A stretch of 64,000 nt of DNA from Mumia sp. Pv4-285 (GTDB taxonomy: Bacteria > Actinomycetota > Actinomycetes > Propionibacteriales > Nocardioidaceae). Positions 49,398-57,800 of this stretch are shown piece by piece. The translations under genes were made by a program, and so were the position numbers. A model generated the notes under the pieces. It had not been told where the DNA came from and did not search any database. It saw only the letters and a list, made by a program, of their open reading frames with translations. Location of the stretch: contig NZ_CP162023.1 of NCBI RefSeq assembly GCF_041320275.1, positions 4,340,001 through 4,404,000 of the forward strand. The letters are read 5' to 3'. Position 1 is the first letter of the stretch. Each line of letters opens with the position of its first letter.

Positions 49398-50035
49398 CGC
49401 GGGCCCATCGACGACACCGCGCGTACGGCGGAGTCACGGGCATGGGCGTCGACGATCGCGACGGCGCGCTCGGCGTCCCCGGCGACCAGCGCGGCGTACA
49501 GGTCGGCGTGCTCGTGGTGGACGGTCGCAGGATCGGTGTGCTGGCGCAGCAGCCAACGGCGCCGCTCGGTGAGTCCGTCGAGGATCTCGCCGACGATGCT
49601 GCCCGGGTCGATCTCCACGAGCACCTCGTGGAAGCGCGCGTTGGCGGCGACGGCAGCGTCGAGGTCTCCGAGCCCCAGCGCGTCGGCGGCCTCGTCGAGG
49701 ACGAGACGGAGCGGCTCCAGGTCGGCCGTCGGCGCGTCGGACGCGAGCCGGCGGACGAGGACGCCCTCGAGCGCACCGCTGACCTGGGTGAGCTCGGCGA
49801 TCTGCGCCGTGTCGTACTGGCGGACCTCGATCCCGCGGGTCGCGCGGTCGACGGCGAAGCCTTCGCGGACGAGGGCGTGCAGCGCCTCGCGGACCGGGAC
49901 GCGCGACACCCCGAGGTCGCTCGCGATCGCGCGCTCGACGAGGCGGGTGCCCGGGGCGTAGTCGCCGCGCACGATGCGCTCACGGACGGCGGAGCGGACG
50001 TCGTCCCGCAGCGGTCGGAACGGTTCGGCGGTCAT
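49394..50035 (-). CDS. GntR-family (FCD-type) transcriptional regulator
   Basis: A 213-residue FadR/FCD-type regulator: N-terminal winged HTH (LRDDVRSAVRERIVRGDYAPGTRLVERAIASDLGVSRVPVREALHAL) and a helical FCD domain with metal-ligand-type residues in ANARFHEVLVE and TVHHEHADLYAAL. FCD regulators usually sense carboxylic acids. It is coupled to the ankyrin lipoprotein, an unusual target. A GGTATACC palindrome lies 9 bases upstream of its start. Confidence 0.9.
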   Translation of the reverse strand: MTAEPFRPLRDDVRSAVRERIVRGDYAPGTRLVERAIASDLGVSRVPVREALHALVREGFAVDRATRGIEVRQYDTAQIAELTQVSGALEGVLVRRLASDAPTADLEPLRLVLDEAADALGLGDLDAAVAANARFHEVLVEIDPGSIVGEILDGLTERRRWLLRQHTDPATVHHEHADLYAALVAGDAERAVAIVDAHARDSAVRAVSSMGPR

Positions 50036-50043
50036 GCAAAAAC

Positions 50044-50051
50044 GGTATACC
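50044..50051. promoter_or_regulatory. GGTATACC, candidate FCD-GntR operator
   Basis: The FadR/FCD consensus TNGTATACNA is approximated (CGGTATACCA). It is 9 bases upstream of the GntR ATG, consistent with autoregulation. Confidence 0.5.
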
Positions 50052-50134
50052 AAACTGCCAAACCCTCGATCTCGCCCGTTTTCGCACGACCGGCCCGGGG
50101 TACCGAGTCGATGCCGACGAAGGGAGCCCGTCCG

Positions 50135-50689
50135 ATGGCCACGCCGACCGCCTCACGCGCCCGCCGAACGGACCGGTCCGCCCGACCACCGTCACTCACG
50201 CTCCCCGGGATCCTCCTCGGTGTGGGGCTGGGCGGCTTCGTCGACGGGATCGTCCTCCACCAGGTCCTGCAGTGGCACCACCTGCTCACGTCGACCGACA
50301 CGGACAACGTCGGCGTCCCGTACTACCCCGCCGACACCGTCCACGGCCTCGAGATCAACACGCTCTGGGACGGGATCTTCCACGCCTTCACGTGGGTCAT
50401 GGTCCTGGCCGGGTTGGCAGTCCTCTACTCGCGGGTCCAGCACTCGCGCGGCCGCGTATGGGCGTCGCGCGCACTGTGGGGGTGGGCCCTCGTCGGGTGG
50501 GGCCTCTTCAACCTCGTCGAAGGAGTGGTGGACCACCACCTGCTCGGCATCCACCACGTCCGGACCGGTCCCGACCAGCTCGCGTGGGACCTCGGCTTCC
50601 TCGCGCTCGGCGCACTCCTCGTGCTCGGTGGCTGGCTGCTGCAGCGCGGAGCCACGTTCAGCGACGCGTCCGCGACAGAGCGCCGATGA
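50135..50689 (+). CDS. DUF2243 membrane protein
   Basis: A 184-residue protein with four helices matching DUF2243: ILLGVGLGGFVDGIVLHQVLQWHHLLTS, GLEINTLWDGIFHAFTWVMVLAGLAVLY, FNLVEGVVDHHLLGIHHVR and LGFLALGALLVLGG. The repeated His residues suggest metal or heme handling. DUF2243 genes are usually paired with a caa3-type CtaG, as here (ATGA overlap). Start at 50135 (GGAG ten bases upstream) is preferred to the ATG at 50111. Confidence 0.87.
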   Translation: MATPTASRARRTDRSARPPSLTLPGILLGVGLGGFVDGIVLHQVLQWHHLLTSTDTDNVGVPYYPADTVHGLEINTLWDGIFHAFTWVMVLAGLAVLYSRVQHSRGRVWASRALWGWALVGWGLFNLVEGVVDHHLLGIHHVRTGPDQLAWDLGFLALGALLVLGGWLLQRGATFSDASATERR

Positions 50690-51588
50690 CGTACGCAGGA
50701 GCCGTGCTGGCGCACGGACCCGGCGGGCACGAGGGCGGCTCCGGTGACGTCGTCGGCACGGTCGTCACGCTCGGCGGCTCGGCGCTCGTCGGCGTGGTGG
50801 CCCTGGCGTACGTGGTCGCGGCGGTGGCAGAGCGCCGACGACGCGGATGGCCGTACGTCCGGGCCGCGATGTTCGTCGCCGGAGCCGCGGTGCTGGCGTT
50901 CGCCTTGTCGCCGCGCGTCGACAGGTTCGCCGATGCGAGCTTCTCCGGCCACGTCGCCCAGCACCTGCTGCTCGCGATGCTGGCGCCGCTCGGCCTCGTC
51001 CTCGGCGCGCCGGTCACGCTGGCCCTGCGCACCCTCCCGCACCGGAGCGCCGTCGGCCTCGGCCGGCTCCTTCGCTCCCGTCCGGTGTGGGTGGTCACGC
51101 GTCCGGTCGTGGCGCTCACCCTCAGCAGCGGCGGCCTCGTGCTGCTGTACTTCACCCCGCTGTACGACCTGACCACCCGCAGCCAGGCCGTGCACGTGCT
51201 GGTCCATCTCCACATGCTGCTGGCGGGCGTCCTGTTCGCGTGGGTCGTCGCAGGGCCGGACCCCGCGCCCGGTCGCCCCGGAGTGCCTGCACGGCTCGTC
51301 GTGCTCGGCGCAGCGATCGCCGTGCACGCGACGGTCGCCCAGCTGTTGTACGCGGGGCTCTTCGTGCAGGTCCGTGAGCCCGTGGCGCAGCTGCAGGCAG
51401 GCGGCAACCTCATGTACTACGGCGGCGACGTCATCGAGCTGATGCTCGCGCTCGCGCTGCTCCTCACCTGGCGCCGGACGCACGAGGGCCCCGCGACCGT
51501 GCGGTCGCGGGGCCCTGCGGTCGAAGCAGGGATCAGACGAACGACTCGTCCTTCGCCGCCTTCTCGAGCAGGATCGCCGGCGGGGTGA
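50686..51588 (+). CDS. Cytochrome c oxidase assembly factor CtaG/caa3 family
   Basis: A 300-residue membrane protein with about seven helices and conserved His: GHVAQHLLLAMLAPLGLVLG, VHVLVHLHMLLAGVLFAW, HATVAQLLYAG and NLMYYGGDVIELMLALALLL. This fits caa3_CtaG (PF09678), implicated in copper insertion into cytochrome oxidase. The membrane core ends near residue 265. The remaining 35 residues (Arg/Pro/Ser-rich) are encoded across a terminator hairpin and antisense to the convergent fadB, so the C-terminus is suspect. Confidence 0.86.
   Translation: MTYAGAVLAHGPGGHEGGSGDVVGTVVTLGGSALVGVVALAYVVAAVAERRRRGWPYVRAAMFVAGAAVLAFALSPRVDRFADASFSGHVAQHLLLAMLAPLGLVLGAPVTLALRTLPHRSAVGLGRLLRSRPVWVVTRPVVALTLSSGGLVLLYFTPLYDLTTRSQAVHVLVHLHMLLAGVLFAWVVAGPDPAPGRPGVPARLVVLGAAIAVHATVAQLLYAGLFVQVREPVAQLQAGGNLMYYGGDVIELMLALALLLTWRRTHEGPATVRSRGPAVEAGIRRTTRPSPPSRAGSPAG
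51485..51516. terminator. 15-bp perfect hairpin inside the CtaG 3' end
   Basis: Arms 51485-51499 and 51502-51516 are fully complementary around a 2-base centre (effectively a 4-base loop). It lies between the end of the CtaG membrane core and the fadB stop, where a bidirectional terminator is expected. No strong T-run follows on the plus strand. Confidence 0.7.
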
Positions 51589-53725
51589 AGCGCTCGCCGT
51601 ACGCCTCTGCGAGCTCCTGCGCCCGCTCGGTGAAGGCCTTCACGCCGATGCGGCCGTCAGCGGCCTCGTAGCCGTTGATGTACTGCAGCGCACCACCGAA
51701 CACCGGCGGGAAGCCGATGCCGAAGATCGAGCCGATGTTGGCGTCGGCGACCGTACGGAGGACACCCTCCTCGAGGCAGCGGACCGTCTCGATGGCCATG
51801 ATGAAGGTGTAGCGCTCCTGCATGTCGGCCCAGGGGATCTCGGCGCCTTCCTTGCGGAACTGCGAGAGGCCCGACCACAGGTGCTTCTTGGCGTCGGCGG
51901 GGTACTCGTAGAACCCGGCACCGGCGGCCTTGCCCTTGCGGTCCTGGTCGACGAGCATGTTGATGACGTCCATCGCCGGGCTGTCCGGGAACGCCTTGCC
52001 CTCGCCCTCGGCAGCGGCCTTGGCCTCCGCGTTGATCTTCTGCGGCAGCGTCAGCGTCACCTCGTCGATCATCGCCAGCGGCGGCGCCGGGAAGCCCTTG
52101 GTCGTCGCGGCGCGCTCGATGGAGACCGGGTCGAGGCCCTCGGCGAGCATCTCGGCGCCCTCCATGGTGAGGGTGCCGAAGACGCGGCTGGTGAAGAAGC
52201 CGCGGCTGTCGTTGACGACGATCGGGGTCTTCTTGATCTGCTTGACGTAGTCGAGCGCGCGGGCGATCGCCTCGTCGGAGGTCTTCTCGCCCACGATGAT
52301 CTCGACCAGCGGCATCTTGTCGACGGGCGAGAAGAAGTGGATCCCGATGAAGTCCTCGGGGCGCTTGACGCCGTCGGCCAGGATGGTGATCGGCAGGGTC
52401 GACGTGTTGGAGCCCAGCAGCGCGTCGGCGTTGACGATCGGCTCGAGGTCACCGAAGACCTGCTTCTTGAGGTCGACCGACTCGAACACGGCCTCGATGA
52501 CGAAGTCGCAGCCAGCGAGGTCGGCGTAGTCGGCGGTCGGGTGGATGCGCGCGAGGATCTCGTCGCGCTTCTCAGCCGTCAGGCGCCCCTTCTCGACCTG
52601 CTTGTCGAGGAGGTTGGTGCTGTACGACTTGCCCTTCTCGGCAGCCTCGAGGGAGACGTCCTTGAGAACGACGTCGATGCCCGCACGCGCGGAGACGTAC
52701 GCGACACCGGCGCCCATCATGCCCGCGCCGAGGATGGCGACCTTGGAGGCCTTCGTCGGGGCGATGCCTGCGGGGCGCGACCCGCCCGCGTTGATGGCAC
52801 CGAGGTCGAAGAAGAACGCCTGCGTCATGTTCTTGAACTGCTGGCCGGTGACCAGGTCGACGAAGTAGCGCGACTCGATGCGCGACGCGGTGTCGAAGTC
52901 GACCTGAGCGCCCTCGACGGCCGCCGACATGATGTTGCGCGGCGCCTTGTACGGGGCACCCTTGGTCTGCTTGCGCAGGGTGGCGGGGAACGCCGGGAGG
53001 AACTGCGCGAGCTTGGGGGTGGACGGGGTGCCACCGGGCATCCGGTAGCCCTTCTGGTCCCACGGCTGCGTGGAGGCGTCGGCGTTGTCGACGTTGGCGA
53101 GGATCCACGCCCTGGCCGCCGGGACGAGCTCGTCCTGGGTCGCGACGAGCTCGTCGACGAGCCCGGTGGCGAGCGCCTTGGCCGGCTTCATGCGCGGGCC
53201 CTGCAGCAGCACCTCCATGAGCGCCTTCTGGAGGCCGAACATGCGCACGGTGCGGGTGACGCCGCCACCGGCGGGCAGCAGGCCGAGGGTGACCTCCGGG
53301 AGGCCGATCTCGTAGCCGCCCTCCACCGCGATGCGGTGGTGGGTGGCCAGCGCGATCTCGAGGCCGCCACCGAGGGCGGCGCCGTTGATCGCGGCAACGA
53401 CGGGCTTGCCGAGGGTCTCGAGCGCGCGCAGCGACGCCTTCATCTCCTCGACGCCGGCGAAGACCTCCGGCGCGTCGGCCGGTGTCATCTGCGTCATCAG
53501 CTTGAGGTCGCCGCCGGCGAAGAAGGTGCTCTTCGCGCTGGTGATGACGACGCCGACGACGTCGTCCTTCTCGGCCTTCAGGCGCTCGACGGCGGCCTTC
53601 ATCGAGGCCTGGTAGGCCTCGTTCATCGTGTTGGCGCTCTGGTTGGGATCGTCGAGGACAAGGGTGACGATGCCGTCCTCGCCGCGCTCGTAACGGACGG
53701 CGTCCGCGGTTGCGTTCTCAGTCAT
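51533..53725 (-). CDS. fadB: Multifunctional fatty acid oxidation protein (enoyl-CoA hydratase / 3-hydroxyacyl-CoA dehydrogenase)
   Basis: A 730-residue FadB/FadJ-like enzyme. The enoyl-CoA hydratase domain (about 10-200) has FFAGGDLKLMTQ and AINGAALGGGLEIALATHHRIA with the oxyanion loops, then GLPEVTLGLLPAGGG with the catalytic Glu. The NAD-binding domain starts with VAILGAGMMGAGVAYVSA (near residue 338) and contains the HFFSPVDKMPLVEII segment with the catalytic His. The 3HCDH C-terminal domains complete the enzyme. It hydrates trans-2-enoyl-CoA and oxidises the product to 3-ketoacyl-CoA. It follows the thiolase by 37 bases. Confidence 0.95.
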   Translation of the reverse strand: MTENATADAVRYERGEDGIVTLVLDDPNQSANTMNEAYQASMKAAVERLKAEKDDVVGVVITSAKSTFFAGGDLKLMTQMTPADAPEVFAGVEEMKASLRALETLGKPVVAAINGAALGGGLEIALATHHRIAVEGGYEIGLPEVTLGLLPAGGGVTRTVRMFGLQKALMEVLLQGPRMKPAKALATGLVDELVATQDELVPAARAWILANVDNADASTQPWDQKGYRMPGGTPSTPKLAQFLPAFPATLRKQTKGAPYKAPRNIMSAAVEGAQVDFDTASRIESRYFVDLVTGQQFKNMTQAFFFDLGAINAGGSRPAGIAPTKASKVAILGAGMMGAGVAYVSARAGIDVVLKDVSLEAAEKGKSYSTNLLDKQVEKGRLTAEKRDEILARIHPTADYADLAGCDFVIEAVFESVDLKKQVFGDLEPIVNADALLGSNTSTLPITILADGVKRPEDFIGIHFFSPVDKMPLVEIIVGEKTSDEAIARALDYVKQIKKTPIVVNDSRGFFTSRVFGTLTMEGAEMLAEGLDPVSIERAATTKGFPAPPLAMIDEVTLTLPQKINAEAKAAAEGEGKAFPDSPAMDVINMLVDQDRKGKAAGAGFYEYPADAKKHLWSGLSQFRKEGAEIPWADMQERYTFIMAIETVRCLEEGVLRTVADANIGSIFGIGFPPVFGGALQYINGYEAADGRIGVKAFTERAQELAEAYGERFTPPAILLEKAAKDESFV

Positions 53726-53762
53726 GTGTGGCTGCTCCGTGTGAGTCTGGTGGGCGAGGAGG

Positions 53763-54974
53763 TCAGAGGCGCTCGACGACGGTGGCGATACCCATGCCGC
53801 CGCCGACGCACAGCGTGGCGACGCCGTAGCGCTGGTCACGACGCTCGAGCTCGTCGACGAGCGTGCCGAGGATCATCGCGCCGGTCGCACCGAGCGGGTG
53901 GCCGAGCGCGATCGCGCCGCCGTTGACGTTGACGATGTCGTGCGGGACGGACATGTCCTTCATGAAGCGGAGCACGACGGCGGCGAACGCCTCGTTCATC
54001 TCGTACAGGTCGATGTCGCTCGCCTCGAGGCCCGCCTTCGCGAGCGCCTTGCGGGTCGCGGGCGCGGGGCCGGTGAGCATGATCGTCGGCTCGGAGCCGG
54101 ACACGGCGGTGGAGAGGATGCGGGCGCGCGGCGTCAGGCCGTTGCGCGTGCCGGCCTCCTCGTTGCCGATCACGACGATGGAGGCGCCGTCGACGATGCC
54201 GGAGCTGTTGCCGGCGTGGTGGACGTGGTTGATCTTCTCGACCGAGTGGTACTTCTCGAGCGCGACCGAGTCGAATCCGGCGAAGTCACCGATGGCCTCG
54301 AACGACGGCGCGAGCGACGACAGCGACTCGACGGTGGTGCCGGGACGCACGAACTCGTCGTGGTCGAGGATCGTCAGGCCGTTGATGTCGGTGACCGGGA
54401 TGACCGACTTGGCGAAGTAGCCGTTGGCGATCGCCTTGGCCGCGCGGGCCTGCGACTCGGCGGCGTACGTGTCGACGTCGGTGCGGCTGAAGCCCTCGAC
54501 GGTCGCGATCAGGTCGGCGCCGATGCCCTGCGGGACGAAGTCGGTGTCGAACGCGGTCCGCGGGTCGAGCGCCCAGGCGCCGCCGTCGGTCGCCATCGGG
54601 ACGCGGCTCATCGACTCGACGCCACCGGCGAGGATCAGGTCCTCCCAGCCGGAGCGGACGCGCTGCGCGGCCTGGTTGACGGCCTCGAGGCCCGAGGCGC
54701 AGAAGCGGTTGAGCTGGACGCCGGCGACCGTGTCGGGCAGTCCGGCGGCGAGCGCGGCGGTCTTGGCGATGTCGGAGCCCTGGTCACCGACCGGCGTCAC
54801 GACGCCGAGGACGACGTCCTCGACCTGGGCGGGGTCCAGTGTCGGGTTGCGCTTCTGGACTTCCTCGAGGAGCCCGGTCACGAGGCTGATGGGCTTCACC
54901 TCGTGCAGGGATCCGGTCTTCTTGCCGCGCCCGCGAGGGGTGCGGATCGCGTCGTAGATGAATGCCTCAGTCAT
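53763..54974 (-). CDS. fadA: Acetyl-CoA acyltransferase (thiolase)
   Basis: A 403-residue type II thiolase. Nucleophilic Cys92 is in [14 protein letters not shown], the substrate loop is [13 protein letters not shown], the base-activating His is in [16 protein letters not shown] and the second Cys in [10 protein letters not shown]. It cleaves 3-ketoacyl-CoA to acetyl-CoA plus a shortened acyl-CoA. It is the first gene of the fadA-fadB operon; a TTGACA-N17-TAACTT promoter and a 16-base palindrome precede it. Confidence 0.96.
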   Translation of the reverse strand: MTEAFIYDAIRTPRGRGKKTGSLHEVKPISLVTGLLEEVQKRNPTLDPAQVEDVVLGVVTPVGDQGSDIAKTAALAAGLPDTVAGVQLNRFCASGLEAVNQAAQRVRSGWEDLILAGGVESMSRVPMATDGGAWALDPRTAFDTDFVPQGIGADLIATVEGFSRTDVDTYAAESQARAAKAIANGYFAKSVIPVTDINGLTILDHDEFVRPGTTVESLSSLAPSFEAIGDFAGFDSVALEKYHSVEKINHVHHAGNSSGIVDGASIVVIGNEEAGTRNGLTPRARILSTAVSGSEPTIMLTGPAPATRKALAKAGLEASDIDLYEMNEAFAAVVLRFMKDMSVPHDIVNVNGGAIALGHPLGATGAMILGTLVDELERRDQRYGVATLCVGGGMGIATVVERL

Positions 54975-55006
54975 GGCGGTCCTTCGATTCGTTGGCGACC
55001 CGGCAG

Positions 55007-55035
55007 AAGTTACTTGTCAGTAACGGCCATGTCAA
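55007..55035 (-). promoter_or_regulatory. fadA promoter overlapped by palindrome GTTACTTGTCAGTAAC
   Basis: Minus strand: -35 TTGACA (55030-55035), 17-base spacer, -10 TAACTT (55007-55012), 32 bases before the ATG, with AAGGA as ribosome site. The palindrome GTTACT-TGTC-AGTAAC (55009-55024) covers the -10 and spacer, so a bound protein would block transcription. Confidence 0.75.
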
Positions 55036-55052
55036 TGATACGCACACCACTA

Positions 55053-55069
55053 TGACAGCGGTACTGTCA
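55053..55069. promoter_or_regulatory. Dyad TGACAG-CGGTA-CTGTCA upstream of fadA
   Basis: Perfect 6-bp arms with a 5-base spacer, 18 bases upstream of the fadA -35. The same arms and spacing occur at 61883-61899 in the promoter of the AMACR-like gene. Confidence 0.75.
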
Positions 55070-55089
55070 CAGTGCCAACCGGGTCCCGA

Positions 55090-55974
55090 TCACTTCCGCG
55101 GCGGGCGCGACCACTCACCGAGCAGGGCCTGGAGCGCGGCGATCAGCGCGACCGGCTGGTCGAGCATGATGTGGTGCCCGGCGTCCGGGACCACCGTCAC
55201 CGGCACGTGCCCGCCGAGCCGCTCGGCGACGGCGGCCGTGATGTCGGTGGTCGCCATCCCGCGCTCGCCGCGGATCAGCGCGGTCGGGCACACCGTCGAC
55301 GTGAGGTCCTCCGGCTCCATCTGCGCACTGAAGAAGATCTTCGGGTCGAACTTCCACGTCCATCCGTCCGGGACCTCGCGGACGGACCCTGCGGCGATGT
55401 GCTCCTCGACGTACGGCAGCGTCGCCCCGTCCTCGGGCAGCGTCCGGAAGCGGGCCACCACGGCCTCCCACGTCGGGTAGACCCGCGTTCCCGGCAGCCG
55501 GCGCCGGGACTGCTGCCACGCCCGCGCCTCCGGGGTGATCTGGCGCACCGGCGAGTCGATCGCGCATGCGCCCGCGAGGTCGGCGCCGTAGTCGCGCGCA
55601 GCGGCCAGCGTCACGAAGCCGCCCATGCTGTGACCGATCACGACGGGCTTGGTCCCCGAGGCGCCACGGCCCACTCCCTCGGCACTCGCGACCGCCATCA
55701 GCTCGCGCGCATAGGTCGCGATGCCGTACGCCGGCCGCCTCCCGGAGTCACCGTGTCCGGACAGGTCGATCGCGACCACGCGGTGCGACGCGGTCAGGAA
55801 CGGCGCGACGTGGTCCCACCACCCCGCGTGCGCCGCGCCGCCGTGGACGAGCACGACGACGGGCTTCCCGGGCTCGCCCCACGTCCGGTACGCGATGCGT
55901 GCGCCGTCGACGTCGATGTCGTGGCGGTGGTACGGCTCGGCGAGCGCGTCGGTGAACCAGGCGGGAACTCCCAC
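55090..55974 (-). CDS. Alpha/beta-fold hydrolase
   Basis: A 294-residue hydrolase: VVLVHGGAAHAGWWDHVAPFL (oxyanion His-Gly), VVAIDLSGHGDSG, nucleophile Ser in VVIGHSMGGFVTLAAA, an acid in the LIRGERGM region and catalytic His in VVPDAGHHIMLDQP. The substrate (ester, thioester or lactone) is unknown. Start GTG 55974 is preferred over an in-frame GTG four codons upstream because GAGG precedes it at good spacing. It follows the MerR gene on the same strand. Confidence 0.88.
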   Translation of the reverse strand: MGVPAWFTDALAEPYHRHDIDVDGARIAYRTWGEPGKPVVVLVHGGAAHAGWWDHVAPFLTASHRVVAIDLSGHGDSGRRPAYGIATYARELMAVASAEGVGRGASGTKPVVIGHSMGGFVTLAAARDYGADLAGACAIDSPVRQITPEARAWQQSRRRLPGTRVYPTWEAVVARFRTLPEDGATLPYVEEHIAAGSVREVPDGWTWKFDPKIFFSAQMEPEDLTSTVCPTALIRGERGMATTDITAAVAERLGGHVPVTVVPDAGHHIMLDQPVALIAALQALLGEWSRPPRK

Positions 55975-56033
55975 GAGTGACCTCACTTGCAGACAGACCT
56001 GACGGTTTCTTCGCGCAATCGTACGCTGTCGCC

Positions 56034-56744
56034 TCAGGTCCGCCGTCGGATCGTCGCCCGCTTCGTCTCGTTCACCGCGCTCTCGTAGGCCGTCACGAGC
56101 GCCTGCACGGTCAGCGGCTTGAACTGCTCGATGATCGCCGCGATCGCCTCGGGCGGCTCTCCGCTCGCGCGGTAGTGCGGGAGGACCTTCTCCCGAAAGA
56201 CCTCGGTGAGCTCCTCCGCCATCGCGCGGGCGTGCGTCTCGATGATCCGCTCCGCCTCGACTGCTCCGTCCACCGGCAGGCCGAGGTTCATCAGACCGAT
56301 CCCGACGGACAGGTGTGCGGGTGCCACGCGGAAGACGTCCTCGTCCGGCGTCGGCTCGACGACGCGCAGCGCGACCAGCAGCTCGATGTCGTCGTCGGAC
56401 AGGGACCGCCCCGCACGCCGTTCGAGCGTCGCCCGGTCGACCGATTCCGGGAGGTCGGAGAGCCACGGCGCGAGCATCGTCCGCTGGAGGGCGACGTCAC
56501 CCGGCGTCGCCTCGGCGGGAAGCCGCTCCAGGTAGCCCTCGATCGCCGACAGCGTGAAGCCGTGCGCCTGGAGCTCGCGGACGAGCTCGAGACGGGCGAG
56601 ATGGTCCGCGCCGTAGAAGCCGTTGCGGCCCTCGCGCACCGGAGGCGGGATCAGCCCGCGGCCCGCGTAGAAGCGGATCGTCCGCACGCTCATGCCGACC
56701 CGCTCGGCGAGCTGTTCGACGGAGAGACGCTCGGAGGGAGTCAT
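56034..56744 (-). CDS. MerR-family transcriptional regulator
   Basis: A 236-residue MerR regulator. The N-terminal winged HTH reads LSVEQLAERVGMSVRTIRFYAGRGLIPPPVREGRNGFYG with the usual DHLARLELVRELQAHGFTL second part. The effector part (about 110-236) is helical and longer than in metal-responsive MerR proteins, without a Cys motif, so a small organic ligand is likely. Its neighbours (hydrolase, fadA-fadB, racemase) suggest it regulates acyl-CoA metabolism, as LiuR does in proteobacteria (inferred). Confidence 0.9.
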   Translation of the reverse strand: MTPSERLSVEQLAERVGMSVRTIRFYAGRGLIPPPVREGRNGFYGADHLARLELVRELQAHGFTLSAIEGYLERLPAEATPGDVALQRTMLAPWLSDLPESVDRATLERRAGRSLSDDDIELLVALRVVEPTPDEDVFRVAPAHLSVGIGLMNLGLPVDGAVEAERIIETHARAMAEELTEVFREKVLPHYRASGEPPEAIAAIIEQFKPLTVQALVTAYESAVNETKRATIRRRT

Positions 56745-56802
56745 GGCCGCACCCTAGCGCCGGGCCTGCCGCATCGTCCGGCTCACGGTGGAGGCGTGCG
56801 CG

Positions 56803-57222
56803 TCAGGCGGCCCCCATCGGCAGGATCACGACCGGGCACGGCGCCGTACGGGCGAGGACGTCGCTGACGGAGCCGAGCGCGTTGTGCTTGATCGACGACG
56901 TGCCGTGGCTGCCCAGGACCAGCATCTGCGCGCCGGCAGCGACGGACAGGAGGACGTCCACCGGCAACCCCTCGTGGACCCCGACCGAGACCTCGACGTC
57001 GCCGCCGTGAAGGATCGCAGCCTCCTCCGTCTCGCGCGCGATCTCCTGCGCGTCGGCGATCGTCTCCACCGACGAGCGCTGCGGGTCGACGGTGACCACG
57101 ACCTGCACCGCGGCGCCGCGGAGGTCGGCCTCGGTCATGGCCCAGTGCAGCGCCCGGCGCGCTCCGGCAGACCCGTCGCTGCCGACGACGATCGTCCCTG
57201 TCTTCTGCGGTGACGTGCTCAT
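56803..57222 (-). CDS. Single-domain universal stress protein (UspA family)
   Basis: A 139-residue UspA protein: TIVVGSDGSAGARRALHWAM at the start and the canonical ATP-binding loop GSHGTSSIKHNALGSVSDVL (G-x2-G-x9-G-S) near the C-terminus, then CPVVIL. It should bind ATP. It is divergent from the MarR gene, with 98 bases between; no DosR-type box was recognised. Confidence 0.92.
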   Translation of the reverse strand: MSTSPQKTGTIVVGSDGSAGARRALHWAMTEADLRGAAVQVVVTVDPQRSSVETIADAQEIARETEEAAILHGGDVEVSVGVHEGLPVDVLLSVAAGAQMLVLGSHGTSSIKHNALGSVSDVLARTAPCPVVILPMGAA

Positions 57223-57294
57223 GTCGCCATCCTGTCGGTTCGGCGTGCGTGAGGCGACCTCGAAAGACCGATCACGGACGACGCTTGGGGTGAT

Positions 57295-57324
57295 GCATAA
57301 GCAAGTGATATAACTTCCTTATGC
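57295..57324. promoter_or_regulatory. 30-bp near-perfect palindrome and leaderless promoter of the MarR gene
   Basis: GCATAAG (57295-57301) and CTTATGC (57318-57324) are outer arms; AAGT (57303-57306) and ACTT (57313-57316) are inner arms. It covers TATAAC (57309-57314), a -10 with TTGGGG (57285-57290) 18 bases upstream, and the ATG at 57321. A MarR dimer bound here would block its own leaderless transcript. Confidence 0.75.
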
Positions 57325-57800
57325 AATCTGCTCCTGCGCACGACCTTGCCGTCGCGCTCGAACGGCTCGTCACCCTCCTCCGCCATCTCGCGCCGTCCGG
57401 GCTCTCCCTCACGGCGGTCGGCACGCTGGGGACGCTCGAGCGCTCAGGCCCCGCGCGCCTGACCCGGCTGGCCGCTGCCGAGGGCGTCTCGCAGCCCGCG
57501 ATGACACAGCTCGTCACGCGGCTCGAGAGTGGCGGTCTCGTACGCCGCCAGGCCGACCCCGACGACGGCCGCGTGGTCCTCGTCGCGATCACCGACGACG
57601 GCTCCGCGTGGCTCGCGAACCGACGCAGCACCCGCACGGAGCTCCTCACCCAGCTCCTCGCCGACCTCTCGCCCGCCGACCAGCAGGCGTTGGCCGACGC
57701 CCGGCCGGCCTTCGAGGCGCTGACCCGCCTCGTCATCCCCACCCCCGAGGGTCAGCCCTCCCCCGTTCTGCCCCCGTCTGAAAGAAGGAAGCGTTCGTGA
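57321..57800 (+). CDS. MarR-family transcriptional regulator
   Basis: A 159-residue MarR protein: winged HTH with LTRLAAAEGVSQPAMTQLVTRLESGGLVRRQADPDDGRVVLVAITDDG (DxRxxx wing). Long N- and C-terminal helices form the dimer. The ATG at 57321 lies six bases after a -10 and has no Shine-Dalgarno sequence, so it is probably leaderless. The stop overlaps the GTG of the MFS gene (GTGA), a common repressor-exporter layout. Confidence 0.93.
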   Translation: MQSAPAHDLAVALERLVTLLRHLAPSGLSLTAVGTLGTLERSGPARLTRLAAAEGVSQPAMTQLVTRLESGGLVRRQADPDDGRVVLVAITDDGSAWLANRRSTRTELLTQLLADLSPADQQALADARPAFEALTRLVIPTPEGQPSPVLPPSERRKRS

